Origin: Amycolatopsis xylanica
GTDB taxonomy: Bacteria > Actinomycetota > Actinomycetes > Mycobacteriales > Pseudonocardiaceae
NCBI RefSeq assembly: GCF_900107045.1
Contig: NZ_FNON01000003.1
Coordinates: 1 to 64,000 of the forward strand
DNA: 64,000 bases
Direction of reading: 5' to 3'
Every line of letters begins with the position of its first letter. The first letter of the stretch is position 1. Under the pieces are notes generated by a model. The model made no database searches. It saw only the letters and a program-made list of their open reading frames with translations, and was not told the origin of the DNA. This document shows, one piece after another, positions 23,306 to 32,946 of the stretch. A program made the translations under genes and the position numbers.

Positions 23306-26300
23306 GTGCCTCGTCCTGAGCGGCCGCTCGAGGACGGCGACGACGCCGTCGTCCAGTTCGCCACGGAGCTCCGCCTGCTGCGTGAGAAGGCGGGCTCCCC
23401 CACTTACCGTGAGCTGGCGCGGCAGACGAACTACTCCGCGGGCACGTTGTCCGACGCCGCCGGCGGGCGGAAGCTGCCGACGCTGGCGGTCACTCTCGCG
23501 TACGTGAAGGCGTGCGCGGGTGACGAGGAGGAGTGGGCGGCGCGCTGGCGCGCACTCTCCGAAGGCGCGCTCGAACCCGAACCGGAAGCCGAGCCTCCGT
23601 ATGTCGGACTGACCGCGTTCGGGCCCGAAGACGCCGAGCGGTTCTTCGGGCGGAAGCGGGTCGTCGAGAAGGTACTGGAGCGGCTCGCGACGCACCGGTT
23701 CATCGCGGTGCTCGGCGCGTCCGGGTCCGGGAAGTCGTCGGTGCTGCGGGCGGGGGTGATCCCCGCGCTCGAAGCGGCCGGGACGACCAAGCTGATCACC
23801 CCGGGCGCCCGCCCGATGGCCGAGCTGGCCAAGGCCGGGCCGGTCGACGTGCTGGTGGTCGACCAGTTCGAGGAGGTCTTCACCCTCTGCCAGAACCCGG
23901 CCGAACGCGCCGAGTTCATCGCCGCGCTCGTCAAGCTCAAGAAGGTCGTGCTCGGCGCGCGGATCGACTTCCACGCGCGCTTCGCCCAGTACCCCGAGCT
24001 GACCGACGCGCTGGAAGACGGCCAGATCCTGCTCGGCCCGATGACCACGGAAGAGCTGCGGCTGGCGATCACCCAGCCCGCCGTCCGGGTCGGGCTGCGG
24101 GTCGAGACCGCGCTCGTCTCGCGCCTGATCGCCGACGCGACCGGGCAGCCGGGCATGCTGCCGCTGCTCTCGCACGCGCTGCTGGAGACGTGGAAACGCC
24201 GTCGCGGCAACGCGCTCATCCTGTCCGGCTACGAGTCGACCGGCGGCATCGAACGGGCGGTCGCGCAGACCTCCGAGCACGTGTTCACCACGCTCAGCCC
24301 GGCTCAGCAGCAGGTCACCCGGCAGATCTTCCTCCGGCTGACCGCGCTCGGCGAAGGCACGGAGGACACCAAGCGCAGGCTCAGCCGCGACGAGCTCGAC
24401 GACGACCCGGACATCGACGTCGCGCTCGGCAAGCTCGCCGACGCCCGGCTGATCACCCTCGACGAGCACGGCATCGACATCGCGCACGAGGCGCTCATCC
24501 GCAGCTGGCCCCGGCTGCGCGAGTGGCTGACCGAGGACCGCGAGGCGCTGCGCGTGCACCGCCGGATCACCGAGGCGGCCGAGGCGTGGGAGTCGCTCGA
24601 CCACGACTCGGGCTCGCTCTACCGGGGCGCGCGGCTCGCGATCGCCCAGGACTGGGTCACCACGCACGAAGAGGCGCTGAGCAAGAAGGAACGCCAGTTC
24701 CTCGATGACAGCTCGGCCGCCGAGGCCGCTGAGCGCGCCGCGACTCGTAAACGGACGCGCAGGCTGCGTCAGCTGGTCGCGTTGATGGCCGTCCTGCTGC
24801 TGGTCGCGGTGGGCGCGACCGTTTTCGCGGTGAACGCCTCCCGGACGGCGACCGACGAACGGAACACCGCGCTTTCCCAGAACGTCTCGCACGAGGCGAC
24901 GTCCCTGCGCCCGACCAAACCGGCGCTGGCGGCCCAGCTCTCGCTCGCCGCGTACCGCCTGGCGCCGACCATGGAAGCCCGCGGCAGCCTGCTCAGCACC
25001 TTCTCGACGCCGTACTCCAGTCTCCTGCTCGGGCACACGAACAACGTCAACACCGCCGCGTTCAGCCCGGACGGCAAGCTGCTCGCGACCGGGGCATGGG
25101 ACAAGACCGTCCGGCTGTGGAACGTCACCGACCCCCATCACCCGATCGAGCTGCCGACGCTGAACGGCCATGACGACAACGTGCTCGCCGTCGCGTTCAG
25201 CCCGGATGGCAAGACGCTCGCCACCGCGAGCTGGGACAAGACGGCGAAGCTCTGGGACGTCACCGATCCGCGCCAGGTCAAGCCGATCGCGACGCTGACC
25301 GGACACACCGACAAGGTGCTCGCACTGACGTTCAGCCGAGACGGGAAGACGCTGGCCACGGGCAGCGCTGACGACACGGCCCGCGTCTGGAACCTCGCCG
25401 ACCGCACCGGCAAGGTGCTCACCGGGCACACCGAGGATGTGGTCGCGGTCGGCTTCAGCCCCGACGGCACGACGCTCGCCACCGGCTCCAACGACAAGAC
25501 GCTGCGGCTCTGGACCGCGGGCGGCGCCGAACTCAAGTCGATCTCGACCGCACCCGCGCTGATCCGCGCGCTCGCCTTCAGCCCGGCCGGGCACACCCTC
25601 GCGGGTGGCGAGGACGGCGGCGAGAACCGGGTCCGGCTCTGGGACGTCGCCGACCCCGCCGCGCCGAAAGACCTCTCGGCCATGGCCGGGCACACGATGG
25701 CCGTGCGCGCGCTCGCGTTCAACGCCGACGGCACCCGGCTGCTCAGCTCGTCCGAAGACCGGACCGCCAAGGTGTGGAACGTCGCCGAGCCGGCGCAGCC
25801 GAGAGCGGTGCTCACACTGACCGGGCACACCGACATCGTCGCGGGCGCCACCTTCAGCCCCGACGGCCGCACGGTCGCGACCACCTCCGACGACTACACC
25901 GTCCGGCTGTGGGACATCCCCGGTCCGGTGGTCGCGAGCGGGGAAAGCGACATCTGCCGGGTGACGCTGACCCCGGACGGCCGCACGCTGATCACCGGCG
26001 GCCGCGACGGCAAGGTCCGGGTCGTCGATCCGGCGGCGCCCCGCGAAGTCACCACGCTGACCGATCACACGAAGGGCGTCTGTGGTGCGGCGATCAGCCC
26101 CGACGGGAGCACGCTCTACACGGGCAGCTGGGACCACACCGTCAAACGCCGTGACCTGGCGGCCCCGGCGAAACCGGTCGTGATCGCCACCCGCGAGGAC
26201 GACATCGACGCCGTCGCGCTGAGCCCGGACGGGAAACGGCTGGCCATCGCCGGTGACAAGCACACCGTGCGGCTGCTCGACAGCTCCACCGGCCAGGAGC

Positions 26301-26920
26301 TGGCCGTGCTCACCGGGCACGCCGACGACGTGCACGCGCTCGCGTTCAGCCCGGACGGCCGGATCCTCGCCTCGACGAGCTGGGACTTCACCGTCCGGCT
26401 CTGGGACATGACCGCCAACGGCGCGCTGCTCGGCGTCCTGCGTGGCCACACCAAGGCCGTGACCTCGCTGGCGTACAGCCCGGACGGCAAGACGATCGTG
26501 ACCGCGGGCCGCGACCGCACCGCACGGCTGTGGGACGTCCGCGATCCCCACGCTCCCCGCGAGATCTCGCAGCTGTCCGGGCATACGGACGCGGTGCGGG
26601 AGATGGTGTTCAGCTCGGACGGGCACACACTGGCCACCTCGTCACATGACCGGACCGTGCGGCTGTGGGACACCCTCGACCCGGCCGTCCCGAGGCAGGT
26701 GGCGGTGCTCACCGGGCACACCGACCGGGTGCTCGGGCTCGTGTTCGCCCCCGACGGCCACACGCTGCTGAGCAGCGGCAGCGACGACGTCGTCCTGCGC
26801 TGGGAAACCGAACCGGAGCTCGTCGCGAAGCGGGTCTGTGAGACCGCTTCCCCTCGGATCACCGAGGCCGAGTGGGACCGCTACTTCCCCGGTGTCGCCT
26901 TCCAGCCACCGTGCCCGTAG
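23306..26920 (+). CDS. HTH-nSTAND1 NTPase-WD40 protein with 14 WD repeats
   Basis: 1204-residue signal-transducing STAND ATPase. Order: HTH-like region (about 15-75, TYRELARQTNYSAGTLSDAA), nSTAND1 NTPase (about 98-470) with PYVGLTAFGPEDAERFFGR and Walker A GASGSGKS (137-144) and Walker-B-like VDVLVVDQFEEVF, one transmembrane or hydrophobic helix (about 489-511), an alpha-helical linker, then 14 WD40 repeats (about 571-1190) of the GHTxxVxxxxFSPDG...WD type, enough for two seven-bladed propellers. Such proteins sense a ligand with the propellers and oligomerise on ATP binding; some act in antiphage defence. No effector domain is evident. GTG start after GGGGGTGGG. Confidence 0.88.
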   Translation: MPRPERPLEDGDDAVVQFATELRLLREKAGSPTYRELARQTNYSAGTLSDAAGGRKLPTLAVTLAYVKACAGDEEEWAARWRALSEGALEPEPEAEPPYVGLTAFGPEDAERFFGRKRVVEKVLERLATHRFIAVLGASGSGKSSVLRAGVIPALEAAGTTKLITPGARPMAELAKAGPVDVLVVDQFEEVFTLCQNPAERAEFIAALVKLKKVVLGARIDFHARFAQYPELTDALEDGQILLGPMTTEELRLAITQPAVRVGLRVETALVSRLIADATGQPGMLPLLSHALLETWKRRRGNALILSGYESTGGIERAVAQTSEHVFTTLSPAQQQVTRQIFLRLTALGEGTEDTKRRLSRDELDDDPDIDVALGKLADARLITLDEHGIDIAHEALIRSWPRLREWLTEDREALRVHRRITEAAEAWESLDHDSGSLYRGARLAIAQDWVTTHEEALSKKERQFLDDSSAAEAAERAATRKRTRRLRQLVALMAVLLLVAVGATVFAVNASRTATDERNTALSQNVSHEATSLRPTKPALAAQLSLAAYRLAPTMEARGSLLSTFSTPYSSLLLGHTNNVNTAAFSPDGKLLATGAWDKTVRLWNVTDPHHPIELPTLNGHDDNVLAVAFSPDGKTLATASWDKTAKLWDVTDPRQVKPIATLTGHTDKVLALTFSRDGKTLATGSADDTARVWNLADRTGKVLTGHTEDVVAVGFSPDGTTLATGSNDKTLRLWTAGGAELKSISTAPALIRALAFSPAGHTLAGGEDGGENRVRLWDVADPAAPKDLSAMAGHTMAVRALAFNADGTRLLSSSEDRTAKVWNVAEPAQPRAVLTLTGHTDIVAGATFSPDGRTVATTSDDYTVRLWDIPGPVVASGESDICRVTLTPDGRTLITGGRDGKVRVVDPAAPREVTTLTDHTKGVCGAAISPDGSTLYTGSWDHTVKRRDLAAPAKPVVIATREDDIDAVALSPDGKRLAIAGDKHTVRLLDSSTGQELAVLTGHADDVHALAFSPDGRILASTSWDFTVRLWDMTANGALLGVLRGHTKAVTSLAYSPDGKTIVTAGRDRTARLWDVRDPHAPREISQLSGHTDAVREMVFSSDGHTLATSSHDRTVRLWDTLDPAVPRQVAVLTGHTDRVLGLVFAPDGHTLLSSGSDDVVLRWETEPELVAKRVCETASPRITEAEWDRYFPGVAFQPPCP

Positions 26921-26950
26921 CCACACTCGGGAAGAGATCCACGGGCGATC

Positions 26951-27955
26951 GTGTTGCCGCTTTACGTGAGCTCTCTGTCTGACGTGCCGCTTTCCGTGCT
27001 GGACCTCGCCCCGATCGTGAACGGGTCCGACGCGGGCGCCGCACTGCGCAACACCATCGCACTGTCGAAGCACGTGGAAGCCCTCGGCTACCACCGGTAC
27101 TGGCTCGCCGAGCACCACAACATGCCCGGCATCGCCTCGTCGGCGACGTCGGTGCTGATCGGCCAGGTCGCGGCGGCGACGTCGACCATGCGGGTCGGCT
27201 CCGGCGGCGTGATGCTGCCGAACCACGCCTCGCTGGTGATCGCCGAGCAGTTCGGCACGCTGGAGGCACTGCACCCCGGCCGGATCGACCTCGGCATCGG
27301 GCGCGCGCCGGGCAGTGACCAGCGCACGGCGGTGGCGCTGCGCGGACCGGGCGGGCTGTCGGCGGAGAACTTCCCGCAGCAGCTCACGGAGCTCGTCGAG
27401 TACTTCGAGGTCTCGGAGAAGCCGGTGCGCGCGGCCGTCGCCGAGGGCAACAAGCCGCCGATCTGGCTGCTCGGCTCGTCCGGCTTCAGCGCGCGGCTCG
27501 CCGGTCAGCTCGGCCTGCCGTTCTCGTTCGCGCACCACTTCGCGCCGGACAACACGCTCGCGGCCGTCCGGCTCTACCGCGACTCGTTCCGTCCGTCCGA
27601 GGTGCTCGACGCGCCGTACGTGATGCTCGGCGCTTCGGTGATCGCGGCCGACACCGACGAGCACGCCCGGTTCCTGGCCGGACCGAGCGGGCTGACCTTC
27701 CTCAGCCTGCGGCGTGGCCGCCCGATCCCGCTGCCCACGCCCGAGGAGGCGGCGGCGTACCCGTACACCGACATGGACCGGCTGTTCGTCGAGGACCGGT
27801 TCGCGAGCAGCATCATCGGCTCGCCCGAAACCGTCCACAAAGGACTGGAGACGCTGCTGGCCGACACCGACGCCGACGAGCTGATGATCACCACGATGGT
27901 CCACGCGCACGCCGACCGGGTGCACTCGTACGACCTGGTCGCCAGACTGCGCTGA
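26951..27955 (+). CDS. LLM-class flavin-dependent oxidoreductase (MsnO8-like)
   Basis: 334-residue luciferase-like monooxygenase fold that uses reduced [22 protein letters not shown] (about 46-64), [22 protein letters not shown] (about 78-99) and [13 protein letters not shown] are the typical signatures. [18 protein letters not shown] near the C terminus is the usual closing helix and strand. It starts 30 bases after the WD40 gene and may share its transcript. The substrate is unknown. Confidence 0.88.
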   Translation: MLPLYVSSLSDVPLSVLDLAPIVNGSDAGAALRNTIALSKHVEALGYHRYWLAEHHNMPGIASSATSVLIGQVAAATSTMRVGSGGVMLPNHASLVIAEQFGTLEALHPGRIDLGIGRAPGSDQRTAVALRGPGGLSAENFPQQLTELVEYFEVSEKPVRAAVAEGNKPPIWLLGSSGFSARLAGQLGLPFSFAHHFAPDNTLAAVRLYRDSFRPSEVLDAPYVMLGASVIAADTDEHARFLAGPSGLTFLSLRRGRPIPLPTPEEAAAYPYTDMDRLFVEDRFASSIIGSPETVHKGLETLLADTDADELMITTMVHAHADRVHSYDLVARLR

Positions 27956-28050
27956 CCTGGCCCATTCGGCCATTTGCCCGAGCGCATTTCGCGTGTTCAG
28001 ACAAAGATGACGGACGTCTTTATCAGGAATGCGCAAAAAATGCCGTGCTT

Positions 28051-28094
28051 CTTGTCACGGTCACCGGCACCTGGATAGCTTACTCACCAGTAAG
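28051..28094 (+). promoter_or_regulatory. Probable mce-operon promoter with TetR-like operator CTTACTCACCAGTAAG
   Basis: TTGTCA (28052 region), about 18 bases, then TAGCTT forms a plausible promoter. It overlaps the perfect inverted repeat CTTACT-CACC-AGTAAG at 28079-28094, which has the TNACTnnnnAGTNA look of TetR-family sites. A related palindrome stands at 39033-39047. The first gene starts at 28132. No tetR gene is adjacent. Confidence 0.5.
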
Positions 28095-28131
28095 AAAGCC
28101 GCAGTGGAGCGGCCTTTCCTGGGGAGGGCCA

Positions 28132-28917
28132 GTGGCGAGCAGAACAGGCATCCCCGGCGCCGCCGCGCTGCGGGAAACCGGGCGGTTGTACGCGCTCGGC
28201 CTCGACGTGGTGCGCTGCCTGTTCAAACGGCCTTTCCAAGCACGGGAACTGATCCAGCAGTTCTGGTTCATCGCGAGCGTGTCGATTCTGCCGACCGCGC
28301 TGGTGTCCATCCCGTTCGGCGCGGTCATCGCGCTGCACGTCGGCTCGCTGACCACGCAGATCGGCGCGCAGTCGTTCACCGGCGCGGCCAGCGTGCTCGC
28401 GATCATCCAGCAGGCCAGCCCGATCGTCACCGCGCTGCTCATCGCGGGCGCGGGCGGATCGGCCATGTGCGCCGATCTCGGCTCACGCACCATTCGCGAA
28501 GAAATCGACGCGATGGAAGTGCTGGGCGTTTCACCCATTCAGCGCTTGATCGTGCCGCGGGTACTCGCCGCGATGGGGGTCGCCGCGTTCCTGAACGGCA
28601 TGGTGAGTGTCGTCGGCGTGGTCGGCGGCTATTTCTTCAACGTCGTCATGCAGGACGGCACCCCCGGCGCCTACCTGGCCAGTTTCTCGGCATTAGCCCA
28701 ATTGCCGGATCTCTGGATCAGTGAGATCAAAGCCATCATCTTCGGTTTCGTCGCGGCGGTCGTCGCTTCGTATCGCGGGCTCAATCCCAAAGGCGGCCCG
28801 AAAGGTGTCGGCGACGCGGTCAACCAGTCGGTCGTCATCACCTTCCTGCTGCTGTTCCTGCTGAATCTGGTGCTCAGCACGCTGTATCTGCAGCTCGTGC
28901 CGCCGAAAGGGATGTGA
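28132..28917 (+). CDS. yrbEA: MlaE/YrbE-type permease of the mce transporter (YrbEA)
   Basis: 261-residue integral membrane permease of the Mce lipid importer, an ABC-type system whose substrates in actinobacteria are fatty acids, mycolic acids or sterols. Five to six hydrophobic helices are visible. The MlaE core SPIVTALLIAGAGGSAMCADLGSRTIREEIDAMEVLGVSP (about 98-137) contains the EExDAL-type loop that contacts the ATPase. GTG at 28132 is preferred, with GGGGAGGG 5 bases upstream. First gene of a ten-gene operon with tight spacing. The ATPase (MceG) is not in the window, as usual. Confidence 0.94.
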   Translation: MASRTGIPGAAALRETGRLYALGLDVVRCLFKRPFQARELIQQFWFIASVSILPTALVSIPFGAVIALHVGSLTTQIGAQSFTGAASVLAIIQQASPIVTALLIAGAGGSAMCADLGSRTIREEIDAMEVLGVSPIQRLIVPRVLAAMGVAAFLNGMVSVVGVVGGYFFNVVMQDGTPGAYLASFSALAQLPDLWISEIKAIIFGFVAAVVASYRGLNPKGGPKGVGDAVNQSVVITFLLLFLLNLVLSTLYLQLVPPKGM

Positions 28918-28920
28918 GAC

Positions 28921-29721
28921 GTGAACCTCGGCGTGCTCGACCGGCTGGGTGACCAGATCCTGTTCTACCTCCGCGCGCTCGCGTGGGCGCCACGGGCGCT
29001 GCGGCGCTACACCCGCGAGATCACCCGCCTGCTCGCGGAAGTCAGCTTCGGCACCGGCGCGCTGGCCGTCATCGGCGGCACGATCGGCGTGATGATCGGG
29101 ATGACCGTGTTCACCGGCACGGTCGTCGGCCTGCAGGGTTACTCCGCTTTGAACCAGGTCGGCACGTCCGCGTTCGCCGGTTTCGTCTCGGCTTACTTCA
29201 ACACGCGAGAAATCGCCCCGCTGGTCGCAGGGCTCGCGCTCTCGGCCACGGTCGGCTGCGGGTTCACCGCGCAGCTCGGCGCCATGCGGATCTCGGAGGA
29301 GATCGACGCGCTCGAAGTCATGGGCATTCCGAGCGTGCCGTACCTGGTCACCACCCGGATCATCGCCGGTTTCGTCGCGGTCGTCCCGTTGTACGCGATC
29401 GGGCTGCTGACCTCGTATCTCGCTTCGCGGCAGGTCACCATCTGGTTCTTCGGCCAGTCCGCGGGCACCTACGACCATTACTTCCTGCTGTTCTTGCCAC
29501 CCGGCGACGTGCTGTGGTCGTTCGGGAAGGTGCTCGTGTTCAGCGTGGTCGTCGTGCTCGCGCATTGTTATTACGGCTTCCGCGCGAGCGGCGGGCCTGC
29601 GGGCGTCGGCGTGGCCGTCGGCCGCGGGGTGCGCACCGCGATCGTGGCGATCAGCGTGCTCGACTTCTTCCTCAGCCTGGCGATCTGGGGCGCGACGACC
29701 ACCGTGAAGGTCGCCGGATGA
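28921..29721 (+). CDS. yrbEB: MlaE/YrbE-type permease of the mce transporter (YrbEB)
   Basis: 266-residue second permease, forming the heterodimeric channel with the preceding gene, 3 bases after its stop. The conserved loop reads ATVGCGFTAQLGAMRISEEIDALEVMGIPSVPYLV (about 101-135). There are five or more transmembrane helices, the last near VRTAIVAISVLDFFLSLAIW. GTG start. Its stop overlaps the first mce gene by 4 bases. Confidence 0.94.
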   Translation: MNLGVLDRLGDQILFYLRALAWAPRALRRYTREITRLLAEVSFGTGALAVIGGTIGVMIGMTVFTGTVVGLQGYSALNQVGTSAFAGFVSAYFNTREIAPLVAGLALSATVGCGFTAQLGAMRISEEIDALEVMGIPSVPYLVTTRIIAGFVAVVPLYAIGLLTSYLASRQVTIWFFGQSAGTYDHYFLLFLPPGDVLWSFGKVLVFSVVVVLAHCYYGFRASGGPAGVGVAVGRGVRTAIVAISVLDFFLSLAIWGATTTVKVAG

Positions 29722-30965
29722 AACTCAAGCTCGCCGGGATCCTGTTCCTGGTCATCATGTCGGCGTTCGTGGTGGGCACGGTCGCCGTCTACGACAAGGC
29801 GTTCGTCGACTCCGTGCCGGTGACGCTCAAGGCCGACCGTGTCGGCAACCAGCTGCGGCCCGGCGGCGAGGTCAAGGCGCGCGGCGTGGTGGTCGGCGAG
29901 ATCCGCGCGGTGCACAGCTCGGGTTCCGGCGCGTCGATCGACCTCGCGCTGGAGCCCGGCAAAGTCGACATGTTGCCACGGGACGTGTCCGCGCTGCTGA
30001 TCCCCAAGACACTCTTCGGCGAGCGCTACGTCCAGCTGTCCATTCCGGACGGTTCGACCGCGGCACACTTGCGCTCCGGCGACGTCATCGGCCAGGACCG
30101 CAGCGCCAACGCGATCGAGCTGGAGAAGGTGTTCGACAACCTGCTGCCGGTGCTGCAGGCCGTCCAGCCACAGAAGCTCGCCACCACGCTGAACACGGTC
30201 GCGACGGCGTTGCAGGGCCGCGGCGAGCAGCTCGGCCAGACCATCGCGTCGGCTTCGGCGTACCTCAAGGACTTCAACCCCAGCCTGCCGAAGCTCGAAG
30301 ACGACCTGCGTGACCTCGCCAAGGTCAGCCACCTTTACGGCGACATCGCGCCCGATCTGCTCGACGCGCTCACCGACTCCGCGAAGACGCTGGGCACCGT
30401 CCACGAGAAGCGCGACGCGCTCGCCGGGCTGTACCCGGTCGTCACGACCTCGGCGCAGGACCTCACGACCTTCCTGCGCAACAACAAGGACAACCTGATC
30501 GGCCTCGCCGCGACCAGCCGCACGCCGCTGGAGATCGCGGCCGAATACTCGCCCAGTTTCCCCTGCACGCTCAAGGCGCTGACCGACCTCAAACCGTTGA
30601 TGGACAAGGCGCTCGGCAAAGATTCCGACGAACCCGGACTGCACGTGGACATCACCGTCACCGAATCGCGCGGCAAGTACGTGCCCGGCAAGGACGACCC
30701 GGTGTACACCGCGTCCGGCGGGCCGCGCTGCTACCCCAGCGGTGTCGTGCCCAGCCAGGGCACCGCCGCCGCGCCGCCGGGCTCCGAGGCCCATCCGCTG
30801 ATGCCAGGCCAGGACGACCTCGGCGTGCCGAACTCCCCGCAGGAACGCGAACTCCTCGCCTCGCTGGTCGCGCCGCAGCTCGGTGTTCCCACCGGGCAGG
30901 TCCCCGACTGGAGCAGCGTCCTCGTCGGCCCGCTCTACCGCGGCACGGAGGTGAACCTGAAATGA
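29718..30965 (+). CDS. mceA: MCE-family protein A
   Basis: 415-residue envelope protein with an N-terminal membrane anchor (about 5-27), an MlaD/MCE beta-barrel domain (about 37-115, VKARGVVVGEIRAV and LFGERYVQLSIPDG) and a long helical needle-forming region (about 140-300), then a Pro/Gly-rich tail. Mce proteins A to F assemble as a hetero-hexameric tube that carries lipids to the YrbE channel. ATG at 29718 overlaps the permease stop. Conserved PALLxP-type segments appear in MLPRDVSALLIPK. Confidence 0.93.
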   Translation: MKLKLAGILFLVIMSAFVVGTVAVYDKAFVDSVPVTLKADRVGNQLRPGGEVKARGVVVGEIRAVHSSGSGASIDLALEPGKVDMLPRDVSALLIPKTLFGERYVQLSIPDGSTAAHLRSGDVIGQDRSANAIELEKVFDNLLPVLQAVQPQKLATTLNTVATALQGRGEQLGQTIASASAYLKDFNPSLPKLEDDLRDLAKVSHLYGDIAPDLLDALTDSAKTLGTVHEKRDALAGLYPVVTTSAQDLTTFLRNNKDNLIGLAATSRTPLEIAAEYSPSFPCTLKALTDLKPLMDKALGKDSDEPGLHVDITVTESRGKYVPGKDDPVYTASGGPRCYPSGVVPSQGTAAAPPGSEAHPLMPGQDDLGVPNSPQERELLASLVAPQLGVPTGQVPDWSSVLVGPLYRGTEVNLK

Positions 30966-31963
30966 GGAACTTCGCCTCTCCCCTGATCAAGAGCCTGATC
31001 TTCATACTGGTCACCACGGTCGCCACCACGCTGCTCGCGTTGTCGATCACCAACACCGGGCTCGGTGATTCCGATGTGTACAGCGCCAAGTTCACCGACG
31101 CGACCTCGCTGAACGTCGGCGACGACGTCCGCATCTCCGGGGTCAGGGTCGGGCAGATCGAGTCGCTCGGCATCGCCGACCAGAGCCTCGCCCAGGTCAA
31201 GTTCTCCGTCGAAAAGGGACGCAGGCTGCCCGCCGACGTGACCGCGGTCATCAAGTACCGCAACATGGTCGGCCAGCGCTACATCGCGCTGATCCGCGGC
31301 AAGGGCACCACCGGCACGCTTGAACCCGGCGCGGAGATCCCGCTCGAACGCACCACCCCGGCGCTCGATCTCACGGATCTCTTCAACGGGTTCAAGCCCC
31401 TTTTCCAGGCGCTGTCGCCGAACGACGTCAACCAGCTCTCCGGCGAGATCGTCCAGGTGCTGCAAGGCGAAGGCGGCACCGTCGAGAGCCTGCTCAGCCA
31501 CACCGGCTCGCTGACCTCGACGCTGGCCAGCCGGGACCAGGTGATCGGCCAGGTCATCAAGAACCTGAACTCGGTGCTGCAGAACATCAACGACAAGGGT
31601 GACGCACTGTCCACTTTGCTCTCCACACTGCGGCAGCTGGTGTCGGGGCTGGCCGGTGACCGGGCGGCCATCGGTGACGCGATCACCGGCATCGGCGACC
31701 TGTCGAAGGCCACCGCCGGGCTGCTCGAAGTCGCCAGGCCGCCGCTCAAGGACAGCGTGAACCGGCTCGGCCAGCTGTCGGAGAACCTGGCGAACGGCTC
31801 GGACGAGATCAACCAGTTCCTCGACAATTTGCCGACGAAGTTCAACGAGGTCGGCAGGCTCGGCACCTATGGCTCGTGGATGAACTTCTACCTCTGCAGC
31901 GCGAAACTCGAGACCGACCCGCCGCGCGGGATCGCGCCGACCGAGGCGAGGTGCCGGCCGTGA
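30962..31963 (+). CDS. mceB: MCE-family protein B
   Basis: 333-residue MCE protein with an N-terminal anchor (about 8-32, SLIFILVTTVATTLLALSI), an MCE domain (about 37-115, VRISGVRVGQIESLGI, MVGQRYIALIRG) and coiled helices (about 145-300). The C-terminal YLCSAKLE carries one Cys. Coupled by ATGA to mceA and by GTGA to mceC. Second subunit of the hexameric lipid conduit. Confidence 0.93.
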   Translation: MRNFASPLIKSLIFILVTTVATTLLALSITNTGLGDSDVYSAKFTDATSLNVGDDVRISGVRVGQIESLGIADQSLAQVKFSVEKGRRLPADVTAVIKYRNMVGQRYIALIRGKGTTGTLEPGAEIPLERTTPALDLTDLFNGFKPLFQALSPNDVNQLSGEIVQVLQGEGGTVESLLSHTGSLTSTLASRDQVIGQVIKNLNSVLQNINDKGDALSTLLSTLRQLVSGLAGDRAAIGDAITGIGDLSKATAGLLEVARPPLKDSVNRLGQLSENLANGSDEINQFLDNLPTKFNEVGRLGTYGSWMNFYLCSAKLETDPPRGIAPTEARCRP

Positions 31964-32946
31964 AATCGTTCAAGGAGCGCAATCCGCTGGTCATCGGCGT
32001 CATCGGCAGCACGGTGATCGCCGGGCTGCTGGCCGTCACGTTCAACTACGAGAACCTGCCGATCGTCGGCGGCGGCACCACGTACCAGGCGGAGTTCACC
32101 GAAGCGGCCGGCCTGCAGAGCGACGACGAGGTGCGCATCGCGGGCATCAAGGTCGGCGAGGTCACCAGGGTGGCGCTGGCCGACGACCACGTGCTGGTCA
32201 ATTTCCGTGTGAAGGACGCCTGGATCGGCGACCGGACCTCGGCCGAGATCAAGATCAAAACCCTGCTGGGCCGCAAATTCCTCTCGCTGCGGCCGACCGG
32301 TTCGGCCGTGCAGGACCCGAAGCACGCCATCCCGCGCGAACGGACGGTCACCCCGTACGACGTCACCGACGCGTTCAACGGCCTGTCGAAGACCGTCGGC
32401 GCGATCGACACCAACCAGCTCGCGGCGAGCTTCCAGACGATCAGCGACACGTTCAAGAACTCGCCGGAGCATGTGCGCAGCGCGCTCGACGGCCTTTCCG
32501 CGCTGTCGAAGACGATCTCCAGCCGTGACGAGGAGCTGGCCAAGCTGCTCGGCAACGCGCGCAAGGTGACCGGCACGCTCGCCGCGTCCAATGAGGACTT
32601 CGACAAGCTGCTCGACGACGGGAACCTCTTGCTGGGCGAGCTGAACAACCGCCGCGACGCCATCCACGAACTGCTTGTCGGCGCGGAGAACCTAGCCACG
32701 CAGCTGTCCGGGCTGGTCGCGGACAACCAGAAGCGGCTGGGCGAGGCGCTGACCCAGCTCCAGACGGTGACCGAGCTGCTGAAGAAGCAGAACGCGAACA
32801 TCGACGAGGCGCTGCGGCTGGCCGGGCCGTACTTCCGGGTGATCACCAACACCGTCGGCAACGGCCGGTGGGTCGACAGCTATGTGTGCGGCCTGCTCCC
32901 GGAGAACCGGAAACCGTGCACCCCGCCCCGGGGCGGTGGCAAGTGA
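31960..32946 (+). CDS. mceC: MCE-family protein C
   Basis: 328-residue MCE protein with anchor RNPLVIGVIGSTVIAGLLAV (about 7-26), MCE domain (YQAEFTEAAGLQSDDEVRIAGIKVGEV...LLGRKFLSLRPTG, about 44-115), helical stalk, and a C terminus with YVCGLLPENRKPC. GTG at 31960 overlaps the mceB stop; longer in-frame starts would lie deep within mceB. Third conduit subunit. Confidence 0.93.
   Translation: MKSFKERNPLVIGVIGSTVIAGLLAVTFNYENLPIVGGGTTYQAEFTEAAGLQSDDEVRIAGIKVGEVTRVALADDHVLVNFRVKDAWIGDRTSAEIKIKTLLGRKFLSLRPTGSAVQDPKHAIPRERTVTPYDVTDAFNGLSKTVGAIDTNQLAASFQTISDTFKNSPEHVRSALDGLSALSKTISSRDEELAKLLGNARKVTGTLAASNEDFDKLLDDGNLLLGELNNRRDAIHELLVGAENLATQLSGLVADNQKRLGEALTQLQTVTELLKKQNANIDEALRLAGPYFRVITNTVGNGRWVDSYVCGLLPENRKPCTPPRGGGK

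Noticed and set aside
23267..26626. Minus-strand open frame of about 1100 codons opposite the WD40 gene
   Set aside because: Antisense shadow caused by GC bias; composition is Arg/Gly/Val-rich without domains, and the plus-strand frame has clear STAND and WD40 motifs.
25018..26880. Regularly spaced DNA repeats that could suggest a CRISPR-like or tandem-repeat array
   Set aside because: They encode WD40 repeats; the units are diverged at the DNA level and remain in frame. The same applies to RCC1 repeats at 37995-38903.
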